Below, piece after piece: positions 12,321 through 24,041 of a stretch of 64,000 nucleotides of DNA (positions within the stretch are counted from its first letter, which is position 1; each line of letters starts with the position of its first letter). The stretch covers positions 1-64,000 of the forward strand of contig WBMV01007617.1 in the NCBI GenBank assembly GCA_013396655.1, given 5' to 3'. Position numbers and translations under genes: made by a program. The notes below the pieces were generated by a model. It was not told the origin of the DNA. It ran no database searches and was given only the letters and a program-made list of their open reading frames with translations. This stretch comes from Campylorhamphus procurvoides (lineage: Eukaryota; Chordata; Aves; Passeriformes; Dendrocolaptidae).

Positions 12321-14294
12321 TGATGGCTTTGATGCCTAATGATCTGCTCATGTCCAGGGAGCAGCAGGACATTCCCAGCCTGACTTTTGCACAGCTAAGG
12401 CAGGATTGCTGAGTGGAAATGCAGCCCAGGCAGGGGCAGCAGCCCGGGATCCCTCCTTCCACACCATTGCAGAGCCAGGGATGTTTGGACAGAGAGGGGA
12501 GAGAAGTGGGAAGTTGCTCACAACGCCACTGTAAAAACAAAGTCAGGGGATTAGTTAATAATGTGTGGTCTGAGCAAACAAACACATCTCCCCATAAAGA
12601 CCCTGCTTCAGATTAACTGGGGCTCTTGTCATTAAACCCCACCATCTGTGGGGCTCTTTTCCACTGGGTCTAGTGTGAATTTACAGGAGAGAGAAACACT
12701 CCCCTCGATATCATCCTTTGGGGCACTTCAAAATCCAGCTGTGGCTCAAAGACCCCGTGCCTTGGGCTCATCCCTGCAGCCCTTTTATGCTGCAACTAAA
12801 CCCACAGAGCTGCAAGTCCTCCAGCTTTGATGCAGGAAACCTTCCTCGAAGGCAACAGCTCCTTGTCTTCCAAATGCTGTAAGATCTGGATCCGGATCTG
12901 GATCTCTCCCAGCTCCAGGGTCTAGTCCTAAACCCCCCCTGAGCTGCGGAGGAGTGGAGACCTCCCTGGCTCAGCTCAGCTCAGCTCGCCCTTTCACGCC
13001 TGATTGCAGCTCATCAAGGGCCCAAAGTCTAATAATGGCACAAGGAGAGCTGGCCCTGACAGCTTAACTGATGGGTGTAATTAGTGCCTGGCCCACACAG
13101 TGGTCATTAGTGCACTGCACAGCATCAGAATTAGTCTGGCTGATGGGGAGAAGTGCAGCAAAATGGCACTTTGGAGGTCCCCAAGCTGCAGGGAAAGGGG
13201 AACCAACAGGCTTGGAGCTCTCAGGGATTTGAGGTGCCATCAGGGGGTATTTTCAGGGCATCTTGAGTCAATCCAAGCACCTTTTGGTTCCATTGCATGT
13301 GGCTCATTCTGAATTTTTTAAACTTCTGTGTGAGTCTCTGAGCCTGGAGTCCGTGTTTCCTTCTCTCCAAAGAGCCTGACCCCTTTTTCCTGAGCCCACA
13401 GGTGGCTGTTTTTGGCTGGGGTTCCCTCTCCAGCCCTCTCTGAGTGCTGAGAAGTCCTCCCTCACTTGTGGCTGCTGGGCACTTGAGGTGTCTGTAGCAC
13501 TTCCCCTGCTTCCCTTCCCGCAAAATTAAAAATATTTACTTACATAGCAAAGCCCGGCCGTGCTAAGAAATACGCTCATTTTCTAGGTAGAAGCCCCTTT
13601 GCCTTTCCAAGCAGAGCCTGCTTCTCTCTCCTAAAGATTTTGGGATTCTGCAGCTCCAATTTTTCTCACTCCCAGGCAATGTGTGGCTGCTTTAGAGAAG
13701 AACTTGTGGTTCTAAATGGCAAAGTGAAGGAAAAGGAAGTAAACTGGTTATTGTGCCAGAATCCCTCCTGGCCCTCCTCCCATTGCTGTTTTCCCTTACT
13801 TTATGGAGTTGGAATAAATCAAAGTGAGCAATCCACCAGTGAGCTGCTGAAAGGGGGGGCAGAACCAGCACTCTGGTCCCTTGTACTGGTATTAAAAAGA
13901 TGCAGTCCCAGTGTGCCTGAATTACAAGTGGGGAGGAGAGGGAATAGCCCTGGAGTGTTTATTAGCAGTCATAACCTTAATCAAATAACACTCAAGGATA
14001 TGTAAAGAAATCCGTTCCACTGCAGCCTCCCAAGCCAAATAAAGGAGTAAATGGGACTTCTATCAAAAATCCCTTTTAAAACTCATGCATGTTGGGTTCT
14101 AAAAGAAAAAAAAAACCTCCCAATTTCTTGTGGAACAGCCAAAGCTCCAGAGGAGCCTCCCAGGGTGCCAAGGACTCTGCTGGAATTCCAGCACTGGAGG
14201 GGAGTGATGGGAAAGGGGGATCCTGCCTGCCTGGGACACAGGTGGAAAGAGGAGGGAGAAGAGCATGGAAAGGATGCTCCAGAAGCATCAAGGT
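12321..14294. other. Intergenic, no gene; a low-repeat block at 12950-13150
   Basis: No exon seen. A hexamer-like run (GATCTGGATCCGGATCTGGA) lies near 12885. The stretch 12990-13120 is repeat-free with several homeodomain-type TAAT cores and could be a conserved non-coding element. Confidence 0.4.
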
Positions 14295-14392
14295 TAAGTT
14301 GGACAGGATTGGAGCAACCTGTCCCAAGCCATGAGATGATCTTTAAGGTCCCTTCCAGCCCCAGTAATTCCAGGATTCCATGATTATGTGAT
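14295..14392 (+). mobile_element. CR1 3' end, short fragment
   Basis: ATGATCTTTAAGGTCCCTTC followed by a decayed ATTCCATGATTATGTGA tail. Confidence 0.85.
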
Positions 14393-15717
14393 CTCCTGGC
14401 TCAGAGATCTCCCTGTGCCCCTTTTACTTTGCACTCCCTCTCCCCCATCTATGGGGCTGCTTCACTCAAGGTTTATATTATGATGTAGAATTACTCGAGG
14501 AGGGGGGGATTTAAAAAGCAAAGGAAAGAAAAGAAACAGACTCTATGTAACAGAGGTGCATGTAAATAATCACTGCCCTAATCCCCTCTGACAATGAAAG
14601 ATACCCGAGCAGAAAATGTTCGAGCCCGTAACTCAACCTGAAATTTAAGCACGAGGAAGTCGTGTCAAAAGGGGACTTGGGTTCCCATAAAAGCCTCTCT
14701 CCTCCCAGACCCTGGGCCCCTTGGCCAAAAAAGCAGAGCAAACTCCCAGACATAACATCTGAGAAGTGCAGGCCTCCCAAAGGGACTCTCTGACCTCTGA
14801 CAGGGAGACAACCCCCAGGGACACGAGCAGAGCAAAGGAAAACTTTGAGCCCAGATGAAGGACCTGCCACGCACCAGGGGCACGGTTCCCATCACACGTG
14901 GGGCACCACTCGGGCACCATCCCAGGGGGGCTGCTGAAAACCCTCTCAGGGGTGCAGTTCCAAGCCAGACTGGACAAAACCCTGGGGAAAAGCCATGGCT
15001 GGAGTCTGTTCTCCTTTGCTCTTGATGAATGACAGCAGAATCCGGCTCAGTGGAGGCAAAGGAGCCCCTGGGCAGAGAGAGGGGGATTAAATAACTTCAT
15101 TGTGGTTTCACTTCCCTGGCTCCATCACTTCTACCTCTCTAAGGGCATGCAGAGGGTGAAGTCCCCCAGCATGGCATGGGTAGGGCTGAAGGTCCTCCTG
15201 GAAGCAGCTCATGCCACCTGGAGAGGGCACCTCCAGTGGAGGGGCTGTGGGGACACCTGAGCTGAGCCCTCCTCTACATCCCGTGATAGGAAACCACAGA
15301 GGAGGATTAAAGGCCAAACTCTGGGCTACTTTTAAGAGCAGAGGGCCAGCTTTTGGTTTTTCACAAAGGAAGAGAATCCCTGGGATGGCATTGTCTTTTC
15401 CAGGACTGGCAGCCATCCCGCTCCATTCCCTGTCTCCTGTCACCTTTCCTGGCCTGCCTGACCCCAGCAGCTCCTCATGGACTGCCAGAAGCCCTGACCA
15501 TGTTCTTCCAGCCACGAAGCTCCTGCCCAGGGGGTTTCAGAGACCCCCCTCTCACAGCAATGTCCTGTGATCCATCAGAAAGAGCCCTTGGGGGTGCAGG
15601 ATCCTGTTATTGCTCCAGAGGGACCCCAGAGTTAAAAAAACAAGAGCTGCCTCCAGAGCACACACAGGAATTTTCCACCACAGGATCAGGGAGTGGCAGG
15701 GGATGTGAGAACTCAAT
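14393..15717. other. Intergenic, no gene seen
   Basis: No supported exon. 14470-14660 is AT-rich and repeat-free. The 294-residue plus frame starting at 15353 runs into a CR1 fragment and is not a gene. Confidence 0.5.
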
Positions 15718-15965
15718 CGATGAGAGTGGGGACCTTGGAATTCCACAACAGGTTGGGACTTTAAAGACCATCTTTTTCCATAGCAGGGACACCTTCCACC
15801 AGCCCAGGTTGCTCCAACCTGGCCTTGGACACTTCCAGGGATGGGGCAGCCACAGTTTCTCTGCCCAACCTGTGCCAGGGCCTGCCCACCCTCCCAGGGA
15901 AGAACTTCCTCTTGCTCATCTTGGTTTCTCCTCTTATCCCAAATTTCACGGTCCCTGTTTAGCTC
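15718..15965 (-). mobile_element. CR1 3' fragment
   Basis: It contains CAGGGACACCTTCCACCAGC, GGCCTTGGACACTTCCAGGG, then GGGCAGCCACAGTTTCTCTG, the usual inverted CR1 3' region. The tail is decayed. Confidence 0.9.
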
Positions 15966-16555
15966 CAGATCTCCAGCAAGGCAGGACAAGCTGCTGGGGC
16001 ACCAGTTTGTGCTCCCAGTGCCTGGGCTGGCACACTGCACCCCCTGCCCTCACACAGAGTGGGAAAGGAATATCTGGAGGAAAAGCGTTGGGAAAACAAG
16101 GAGCAGAGAGCCAAAGAGCTCAACTGCAGAACTGCTGTGGCTCCCCTTCATCCTTCTTTATCCAGAGCCTGCAGACACCCAATTCCTGTGGAATTCCTGT
16201 GGAATTCCCGCTGCTGGTGCCAGGATCCCTGCCCTGATAGCCCAGCAAGGCCCTCTCTGCTGCTTGGGAATTTTCCAGGGGGATGCTTTCCCAGCGGAAA
16301 ATGCCGATAGGCTGAAAGCAAAGCGTGTGGTGGGAACGGCCCCGTCGCAGGGAATCGTTCCTGGGAAACTTCCCTTCGAGCCCAGGCTGGAGAGGGGAGA
16401 GAGAGGGCTCTCTGCATCCCACATCCCATCACCTGGCAGGGCTGGTGGTCCCGTGGGGTGGGGACAATCCCAGCCCTCTCTGGGCTTCCTTCTGTCCCTC
16501 TCCATCCCCCAGGACCCTGCACTGGGAGGGTCGTGGCTCTGCAGACTGGTTGCAC
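15966..16555. other. Intergenic, nothing recognised
   Basis: No exon or repeat family was recognised. Confidence 0.4.
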
Positions 16556-16852
16556 CATTCTGAGATGCTGGGACCGTGGGGGACACAGAGATGCTGTGAC
16601 TTTTGGGGACACAGAGATGCTGGGACCCTCGGGGACACAGAGATGCTGTGACTTTTGGGGACACAGAGATGCTGTGACTTTTGGGGACACAGAGTTGCTA
16701 TGACCTTCAGGGACACAGAGATGCTGTGACCTTTGGGGACACAGAGATGCTGGGACCCTCGGGGACACAGAGATGCTGTGACCTTTGGGGACACAGAGTT
16801 GCTATGACCTTCAGGGACACAGAGATGCTGTGACCTTTGGGGACACAGAGTT
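16556..16852. repeat. Minisatellite, 26-bp unit, about 11 copies
   Basis: GGGGACACAGAGATGCTGTG plus ACTTTT recurs at a strict 26-bp spacing (GACACAG at 16582, 16608, 16634 and on to 16842). Four variant units (tgtgacttttgg, tgggaccctcgg, ttgctatgacctt, tgtgacctttgg) alternate in a higher-order pattern. Confidence 0.95.
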
Positions 16853-16853
16853 N
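16853..16853. other. Single-N assembly gap inside a repeat
   Basis: The N falls between the 26-bp array and the TTTTA array, immediately after GAGTT. Confidence 0.8.
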
Positions 16854-16947
16854 TTTTATTTTATTTTATTTTATTTTATTTTATTTTATTTTATTTTATT
16901 TTATTTTATTTTATTTTATTTTATTTTATTTTATTTTATTTTATTTT
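16854..16947. repeat. (TTTTA)n microsatellite, about 19 units
   Basis: A perfect pentanucleotide run of 94 bases, bounded on the left by an N and on the right by a sequence like the 26-bp unit (GGGACACGGG). True length is uncertain because of the gap. Confidence 0.97.
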
Positions 16948-17298
16948 GGGACACGGGAAGTGCAGGTTGAATGGAAAGCCACACTCGTTTCTCTTCTCCT
17001 CTTCCACCAGATTTTCCCGAGAAAAACTGAGCAGAGCCTTGGGATGACCCTGAAGGGAACAGGCTCAAATCTGGCCTCTGTGTTGCACAGAGTGTCACAA
17101 GTGTCCCCTGTCCACGGTGGCTTTCTGGTCCTCACAGGCTCTGGGATGGCTGGGCCAACAGCACCATCTTGTGCCTCTGCTTGGCCTGGGGAAAGATTTC
17201 AGGGACAATCCCGAAGCTCCCTCTCGTGGTTCCTCCAGCCAGCGGGTCACACCAGCCCAGATGTTCTTCTGCACACACAACGTTGCACATCAGGGCAC

Positions 17299-17381
17299 CT
17301 GGTCTAGTGGAAGGTGTCCCTGCCCATGGCCGAGTTTAAGGTCCCTTCCAACCCAAAACCCCCTGGGATTCCATGATCCCT
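17299..17381 (+). mobile_element. CR1 3' end, short fragment
   Basis: GGTCTAGTGGAAGGTGTCCC, TGCCCATGGC, AAGGTCCCTTCCAACCCAAA, then a decayed ATTCCATGATCC tail. Confidence 0.88.
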
Positions 17382-18237
17382 TGAACCAGAGCAGATGTGA
17401 GGGCAAATCTGAGTTTGAACTTTGCCTGCTCCTCAAAACAGGGTGGAGAAGCCACTCCTGGTCATGGCAGGACGTGTCACCTTCCTGCCCTGACCAACCC
17501 CAACACCTAAATGTCCATCCTGTGGGTGGCCAAACCTGGACCTGACAGCTCAGACCTGCCCCTGTGGATCACATGGCACATTAATTCAGGAGCTACCAGG
17601 TGTCCCAAAATAGGGCCTGGGTCCTTCTGGAGATGTTTGAAGCCAAGGGAGGCTCTGGGAACCCAAGCACTCCGGTGACAGGCAGCAAAACTTAAACTGG
17701 CACCTTTTTTGGCACTTCAAGGTGGTTTGAGGAGGATGTTTCCTGCAAACCCTGTTGGTGCCTGCCAGGCTTTCCACCCCTGCAGGGGCAGAGCTGGAAC
17801 TTTAACTGGATTTGGGGTTTGCTCACCCAAAACTGTCCCTAATCCTTCCCAAGGCATTTCTTACCCCAACTACAAGCATTTTCTCATTTCACATGGTGAT
17901 GAAATTGGGTTCTTCTGGAGTTTTTTCCCCCAGAAGGATCCAGATTGCAAAACCTCTCGTCGCTGCCTTATCTGCCAGTGCTTGTGCTGCACTCCAGGCC
18001 AAACAGAGCTGCTGCCAAGCACAAGAGATGAACTTCTTCTTAAGGACAATACGATCCACAGACCAAACCGAAAGAGCTTTTTGAAGGGTGTGGCAGCTTT
18101 AGGTGGAGCTTTAGCTCTGTGCTTGCCACCTGAGAGAAGCAGTGACTGTAGCCTGGGTGGCTCAGGGGACCTCGTGTGTCCTCCTCTCTCCCACCCCCAG
18201 AAGTTTCCTCTCAAGCCACAATAAAGACGTGCAGATT
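17382..18237. other. Intergenic, no gene seen
   Basis: No exon was recognised; AATAAAG occurs at about 18220 on the plus strand. Confidence 0.45.
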
Positions 18238-18520
18238 TCACAGAACCATCGAGGCTTGAAGAGACCTTCAAGACAAGTCCAACCACCAACCCAGCATTCC
18301 TAACCCGTGTCCTCAAGGGCCACTTCCAGAAGCCTTTTGAACCCTTCCAGAGGCAGTGACTCCACCACCTCCCTGGGCAACTTATCCTGATGTCTAACCT
18401 CTCTTGCAATGAAATTTTTGCTAATATCCAGCCTGGTGGAACTTCAGGCTGTTTCCTCTGGTCCTTTCACTTGGCTCATGTCCAAAGAGATCAACCCCAA
18501 CCTCCAGGGCCCTGCTGTTC
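18238..18520 (-). mobile_element. CR1 3' fragment of an older or different subfamily
   Basis: TCACAGAACCATCGAGGCTT, GGCAGTGACTCCACCACCTC, CCTGGGCAACTTATCCTGAT, TTTGCTAATATCCAGCCTGG, then GGCTGTTTCCTCTGGTCCTT. The right boundary is approximate. Confidence 0.85.
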
Positions 18521-19884
18521 TCCAACCCCATGGAGATCCTTCTCCAAGGCTGCCAGCCAAGACCTTCCCATGCTTGATGTTACCAGTCCAGCTTTCCCCG
18601 TGTCCCTCACCGTGCTGGACCTTCCAGGGAATGTCAGGCCTGCCAGCCTTGTTGTTGTCCACTATCGATGAGATAATGTCTCTTAAATCTGGATCCCCGA
18701 CACGAGCGTGTCCAAGCCCCTTCTGCCTGTGGCTGCGTTCCAGTTCCAGGACAGAAATGACCAGGAGAAATATGAGAAGTTAGTGACATTCTTGGCTTGG
18801 GAATGGTCAGCCTGGCGTGGAAAGGAGCGTGATCGCAACGAGACATTGCAGGGGTTATTTTGCCTCCATCCACGCCGTTCTAAAGTGGCTTTTGGGCTCC
18901 AGGTGGACCTTTGGGGGTGGAACAGGGTATTTTTGAACAGCCTTTAAAAAGGAATCGTGGCACATCGTGGTTATTTATACCCTGGATGCTGCTTTCCTCC
19001 TGATGGGAGAGCCAAGGGATGGACAGGAATGTATCCTGCTTTTCCAGGCAGGAAATTCTGCCAAGTAACATTGTGAGTGCCTGCCTTGAGGGACAGGGGG
19101 GTTTCAGATGGGGCTGCTTTGGAGCTGCACCCAAATCTGGGCTAAAGCTCTTGGAGAGGACTTTGAGCTGAAGTGTGTCAGGAGTGAGAGCCATAAACCC
19201 CAGTTTGTTGGGATTCACTTGCAGGGATAAAAGGAAAAGCTTCATGGAGTAAAGTCTGCTGGAGTGTCAGGAGCCCAGAGCAGCCTTGGCTTTGGAGATG
19301 CGGATGAAGTGCAGCCCTGGGAAGGCTCCTCTGGCCACTCCATCTCCATCACTTGGTCACAAAAGGAGCAACGAGGGATGACCTCCATCGTCTCAGAGTT
19401 GTTGTTCCAACACCAACTTCTTCTCCCAGGGGGCAGGGGAGGGGATCTGGGTGAGAAATAAAGTTACTGGTGGTGCTGGGGGCTGCAGAACGTGTGTGAG
19501 GGTGCTGAGGGAGCAAGCCAAGAACTTTGCTTGGCCTGGTCACTGAAATCCCCACGGGCATCTCCTGTCTCACTGAAATCCTGACTGTCCAGGGGGCAGA
19601 GGAGAGGACATCACCCAGAGCTGCTGCTCTGAAAGGGGCTGCAAACGGGAGAAAACTGGACAATATGGAGCAGTTCTTGCAATAAACACCCCCTGAGTGC
19701 CATCAGCTGGAGGGCACCCCCTGGCAGCCATACCATCCTGTGCCAGTCACACATGCAGAGGATGAGCCCCCAACCCCATAACCTGATCTTAATTAACCCC
19801 AGCTCATCTTCCATGGGCTCTTTCTCCCCATTCCATACTCCAAAAACTCCTGAGGCACCCGGGAATGGCATCACTTAGACAATC
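18521..19884. other. Intergenic, no gene seen
   Basis: No supported exon; AATAAAG at about 19457 on the plus strand has no coding context. Confidence 0.45.
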
Positions 19885-19980
19885 CCACCATGGTTTGGGT
19901 CACAAGGGACCTTGAGGATCATGTCATTCCATCCTCTGCCATGGGTAGGGACACCTTCCACCAGGCCAGGGAAGGGGGAT
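19885..19980 (-). mobile_element. CR1 3' end, short fragment
   Basis: CCATGGTTTGGGTCACAAGG, GACCTTGAGGATCATG, CCATGGGTAGGGACACCTTC. It abuts the 20-bp array directly. Confidence 0.88.
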
Positions 19981-20140
19981 TCTAGTCCTTCTGGTGCAAT
20001 TCCAGTCCTTCTGGTGCAATTCCAGTCCTTCTGGTGGAATCCCAGTCCTTCTGGTGCAATTCCAGTCCTTCTGGTGCAATTCCAGTCCTTCTGGTGGCAT
20101 CCCAGTCCTTCTGGTGCAATTCCAGTCCTCCTGGTGGCAT
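19981..20140. repeat. Minisatellite, 20-bp unit, 8 copies
   Basis: Perfect 20-bp periodicity, consensus TCCAGTCCTTCTGGTGCAAT. Variant units (ending GGAAT or GGCAT, with the next unit starting CCC) recur every third copy, giving a 60-bp higher-order repeat: two and two-thirds periods. Confidence 0.96.
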
Positions 20141-21104
20141 TCCAGTGGATTTCTCCAGGAGACACAGCTCACAGCTGCCCTCACACGCCCCTCACCGCCT
20201 CGCAGCCATCGAGTGAAGCTATTAAATATCAAGCACTTCCCATGAAGTTGACATTTTTAATCCTCTCTCTGCCTTCTCTTTTCACACACTGGGGCCTTTT
20301 GCCCCCCTTCCCCATTTCTACAGCCTTATTGCTCCCTCCCAACTCGCAGCCGAGAATTAAAACACATAATAAAGAGCCCTTGAACCGGACAGGGGTGAAA
20401 AAAAAAACCCTAAAAAAGCAGGGATTCATCTGCCTCTCCCTGTGGAGATGAAGAGCCCTTTCACCCCAGCAACCAGAAGGTTGGTGCTGGATATGTGCAC
20501 ACCAGCGTGGCCGGGGCTGCGAGCTGCCACCCCCGGTGGTGACATTGCTCCTTCAGATTAGAGGGGACGCTGCCAAAACCCATTAGAGTTGCTGGGGAGA
20601 CTGTCCCCAGCCTGGGGTAGCCATGGAAAGGGGCACGGGGTGGTTTTGGGAAGGTCAAGCAGAGCCTCCCCAGCCCACCCTGCTCTCCCAGCAGAGGCCA
20701 GAGCGGGCTGAGGTGGGAGCCCAGCGCTTCCAATATCCCCACCCAGCACCTCTGCTTTGTTCTCTGCTTCTGCCCGGGGATTTTCATTAGAAATATCCCC
20801 TTCTGATGGAGGGAGGGGAGGGGGGCAGAGGGCCCACACAAAGAGGAAGAAAAGGCTGCCTGCTAGAGAGGCAGTAATTACAGAGCAGGGGCTTTCCTGC
20901 AGGAGGATTCAGATGGATTCGACATGGCCCTGGTTCACACGTCCAGGGGCAGGCTCCTGGTTTGATTTCATTATCAGCTGCCAGGGGGACTTTTGCCCCT
21001 GAAATGAGTTCCCAAAAGGGGACAGTTGCACTTTTATTAGTTGCTTTGAAAGCAGTTTTGGTGTTGCCCCCCCGAAGCCTCTGGGATCGCTCAGACACGG
21101 GAGG
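20141..21104. other. Intergenic, no gene seen
   Basis: No exon. Repeat-free blocks at 20195-20260 and 20870-21060 could be constrained, but this is untested. Confidence 0.4.
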
Positions 21105-21170
21105 GGAGAGCACAAATGCCAGGAGTTGGGATGGGACAGCACAAGTGTCAGGAGTTGGGATGGGAGAGCA
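21105..21170. repeat. Tandem repeat, about 30-bp unit, 2 copies
   Basis: AGCACAAATGCCAGGAGTTG and AGCACAAGTGTCAGGAGTTG lie 30 bases apart. Confidence 0.85.
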
Positions 21171-21207
21171 GCCTTGTTGGGGTCAAAAAGTATGGAAAAA
21201 CTTCTTA

Positions 21208-21500
21208 TAGAATCCCACAATGGTTTGAGTTGGAAGGGACCTTAAAGATCATCTTGTTCCACCCCCTGCCATGGGCAGGGACACCTTCCACTTGCCCAGG
21301 TTGGTCCAAGCCCCCACCAACCTGGCCTTGGACACTTCCAGGGATCCAGGGGCAGCCACAGCTTCTCTGCCCACCCTTCCAGGGAAGAATTCCATCCCAA
21401 TATCCCATCTAAACCTCCCCTCCTTCAGCTTAAGGTCATCCCCGCATGCTTTCCCTAGAGCCCCTCTCCATCCTTCCTGTAAGATCCCCCAGGTGAGTCC
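21208..21500 (-). mobile_element. CR1 3' fragment
   Basis: It starts TATAGAATCCCACAATGGTT, then TTGGAAGGGACCTTAAAGAT, CCATGGGCAGGGACACCTTC, GGCCTTGGACACTTCC and CCCTCTCCATCCTTCCTGTA. This is one of the longer inverted copies here. Confidence 0.92.
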
Positions 21501-24019
21501 TGGAGCTGAGTTTAAGGTTTAGCTCCTCATAAAGCCAGCCTCGCTCACAAAACTCAGCCCCAAGCCCAGCATTTGGTTTCCAAACATGCTCAATGTTGCT
21601 TTGGTTCTCTCTCTTAATTCCCACCGTCTTTATTTACTCTTAATTTCCATGGGTCTTAATTTCCTGCCCCCCGAGCCCTGCTGAGCCCAGGCTCTGCCTC
21701 CATGAGATTGCACTGCCCAGCTTTTCCCTCTCCAGGGAAAGGTCAGGGCTGGAGGTTTGGGCTGGGGAGAAGAAAGGCAGGAGCAGACAGACAGGGAGCT
21801 CTCATAAAGCTCTGGCTGGGAAGCCTCTCTGAGAAAATGCCACCTGGGGAGGCTGGACCAGCTTTAATCTGCACGACAAGGGGATTAAAAGCCTCGTTCT
21901 CACAGGACAAAAAGGGAGCGGAAGGAGCAGAACAAGGGCAGAATGAGCCTGGAAGGGGAGGAAGGAAGGGAGAAAGTTAAAGAGCTCAGCCCTGAAGAGC
22001 ATCGGGGTTGAAAGAGCCAGAAATGTGGAGTGCAGGGGGAATTTGGCTTTTTCACACTGAGCACACACTCTTGAGGCTGCTGCAGTCAGGGCAGCCCGGA
22101 GGGTTTGGCTGTGTTGGTTTGCAGCACCAAAGGAGCAGGAGGAGGAGGAGGAGGGGGAAGCAGAAGGTTAATGAGGCTCCCAGAGGAGCTGGTGGCCACT
22201 CAGGGTTTGAAGCAGTGGCCTGTGGGCTTTGATCCTCAGCCCTGCTGAACCTCAACCCCCCCTTGGTCCTCGAGAGCCAGGCAGGAGTGGAGGGCTCTGG
22301 GAAAAGGAAGGAAATATGTGGGATTGGGGACACTCTCCTCAAGTGCTGCTTGAGCAGCCTTTTCACCCCTTGGAGGGTCTGGGAGAGCGGGACTGAAAGG
22401 GGAAGGAGGCTTGAAATGCTTTTCAAAAGGAAATCATTAAAAAAAAACCCGTCAATGCATCAATGGCATGGGATGTGAAGGCCAAGGAGCCACCAAGGTG
22501 GACAAGCAGCTCTGTTCCAACAAGGAAACCAGCTTGGGTGTTGCAGGATTGGGGATTCCCAGGGCTGGGTGACCTCAAAGCAGGGACTGCTTGGCCAGAT
22601 GAGCAAGGTTTGGACATGGCCAACCTTCTCATGAACACTATAATGATATTCTTCTCGAAGACAAGAGGGTTTTCCCATTTTAATCTTCAAAAACCTTTGG
22701 AAAACCACGAGTGCAGAGCTTCTCCCAGCCTAAGGCACTGGGAGAGGAGAGAAGCAGCTCTGCAGAAGCCTCAGGACTCTCTCATCTTTGAGGTGATCCA
22801 TCTTCCCAGGCTTCCAGGACAGCCCCAGGCACAGGCACATGGCTAAGGCAGGTTTTCCCAGCAATTTCAGCAGAGCTGGTGGTGCTCTGTGCACAAGTTC
22901 TCCAGACTTTGTAACATGATCAGTAAGTTCCAGACAGGAATTAGTGCAGCACATCCAGCGGAGACAGGGGCTGGAGTGGCATTAAGGTAGGAAGAATATA
23001 ATTACCTGACCTGGAGTGTGGCCAGGATAATGGTATCAATTTATTGCAACAAAGCCACGAGTGCCAAAACCTGGATTTTACATTGAAACCCAGATGATGG
23101 CAAATCACAGCCCCCTGATTCCGTTCTTCTGACTGGAAGGGACAGGCTTCCTGAGAGCATTTCATCCCTCATGCCCACCCTGAGAGCTCCAGCTCCATTT
23201 GGGCAGCCTGATGCCATCCCACCAGCTGGGGATCTCCAAGGCAATCCCTGCACCTTGCAGGACACAGGAACATCCTCTCAGTGCTAAAACTCAGCCTCAG
23301 ATTCAGCCCTGGGATCGATCTGGGATTAATTATCCCCTGTTCTGATGAGATAAATGTTTAATCCTCTGGCTGTTGACACTGGAAGTGGCCCAATCCACCC
23401 CAGGGTGGATATTATCCCAGGGAACTTGGCTTCCCCACACCATGTGCTGTTCAAATGCTTGCAGGGAATGGGGGTGCACAGGATCCTTCCGTGGCACAGC
23501 TAATCCACAATAACACATGACCCAAGCCTTCATTGGATCAATTTTCTTCCTTCCTTCCACATGATATTTCACATTTCACGTGGAATTTCTCCTTTTCAGA
23601 CATTCCCTAGTTCCTTAGGGCTTACCAGCTTTCCTGCTCCAAGGGGAACTTCCCAAGCCTCAGTGCTGTGGGGATGGGTCTGCACAATCCCTGCTTCCCT
23701 GCGAGTCTTTCCCTGGCTTCCAGGTTTCACATTCCCTGCAAAGGCCAAACCAAGGAGTTGGTGAGGTGGGAAACTGTCCTGATTGCTGATGAAGCTGTTA
23801 AGGATTATGGTCTTTCCCATGTCTGAGCATTCCCACTGCGTGCCAGGAAGGAAAACAACCATCCCACAGCCACTGTCACCTGCCATGCATGTTGTGACAC
23901 CTGGGAGGTGCCTGTCCCCACCTCTGGCCTTTCTGGCCTCTCCCCTTGCTCTTTCCAAGGGCTGCCTTAGAGACAGCTGCTGATCAAAGGCAAATTTTAA
24001 ACCCAGAAGACACAGAAAT
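21501..24019. other. Intergenic, no gene seen
   Basis: A GGA-rich run lies near 22136-22158. Otherwise nothing was recognised on either strand. Confidence 0.45.
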
Positions 24020-24035
24020 AAGTTTGAAATCCAGT

Positions 24036-24041
24036 TTTATT
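24036..24041 (-). terminator. SNX19: Candidate distal polyadenylation signal AATAAA
   Basis: A canonical AATAAA on the minus strand about 3.2 kb past the stop. Beyond it the CR1 and minisatellite-rich flank begins within a few kb. Confidence 0.35.

Noticed and set aside
15353..16237. 294-residue plus frame
   Set aside because: It runs through a CR1 fragment in the antisense sense and contains no recognisable domain.
16556..16852. CRISPR-like regular repeats
   Set aside because: Units are head-to-tail with no unique spacers, and the genome is vertebrate. The same holds for the other arrays.
1..24000. Exons of ADAMTS15, the usual neighbour on this side in mammals
   Set aside because: I looked for thrombospondin-type CxxTCG/WSxWS patterns and metalloprotease motifs and saw none. 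The gene may lie beyond the window.
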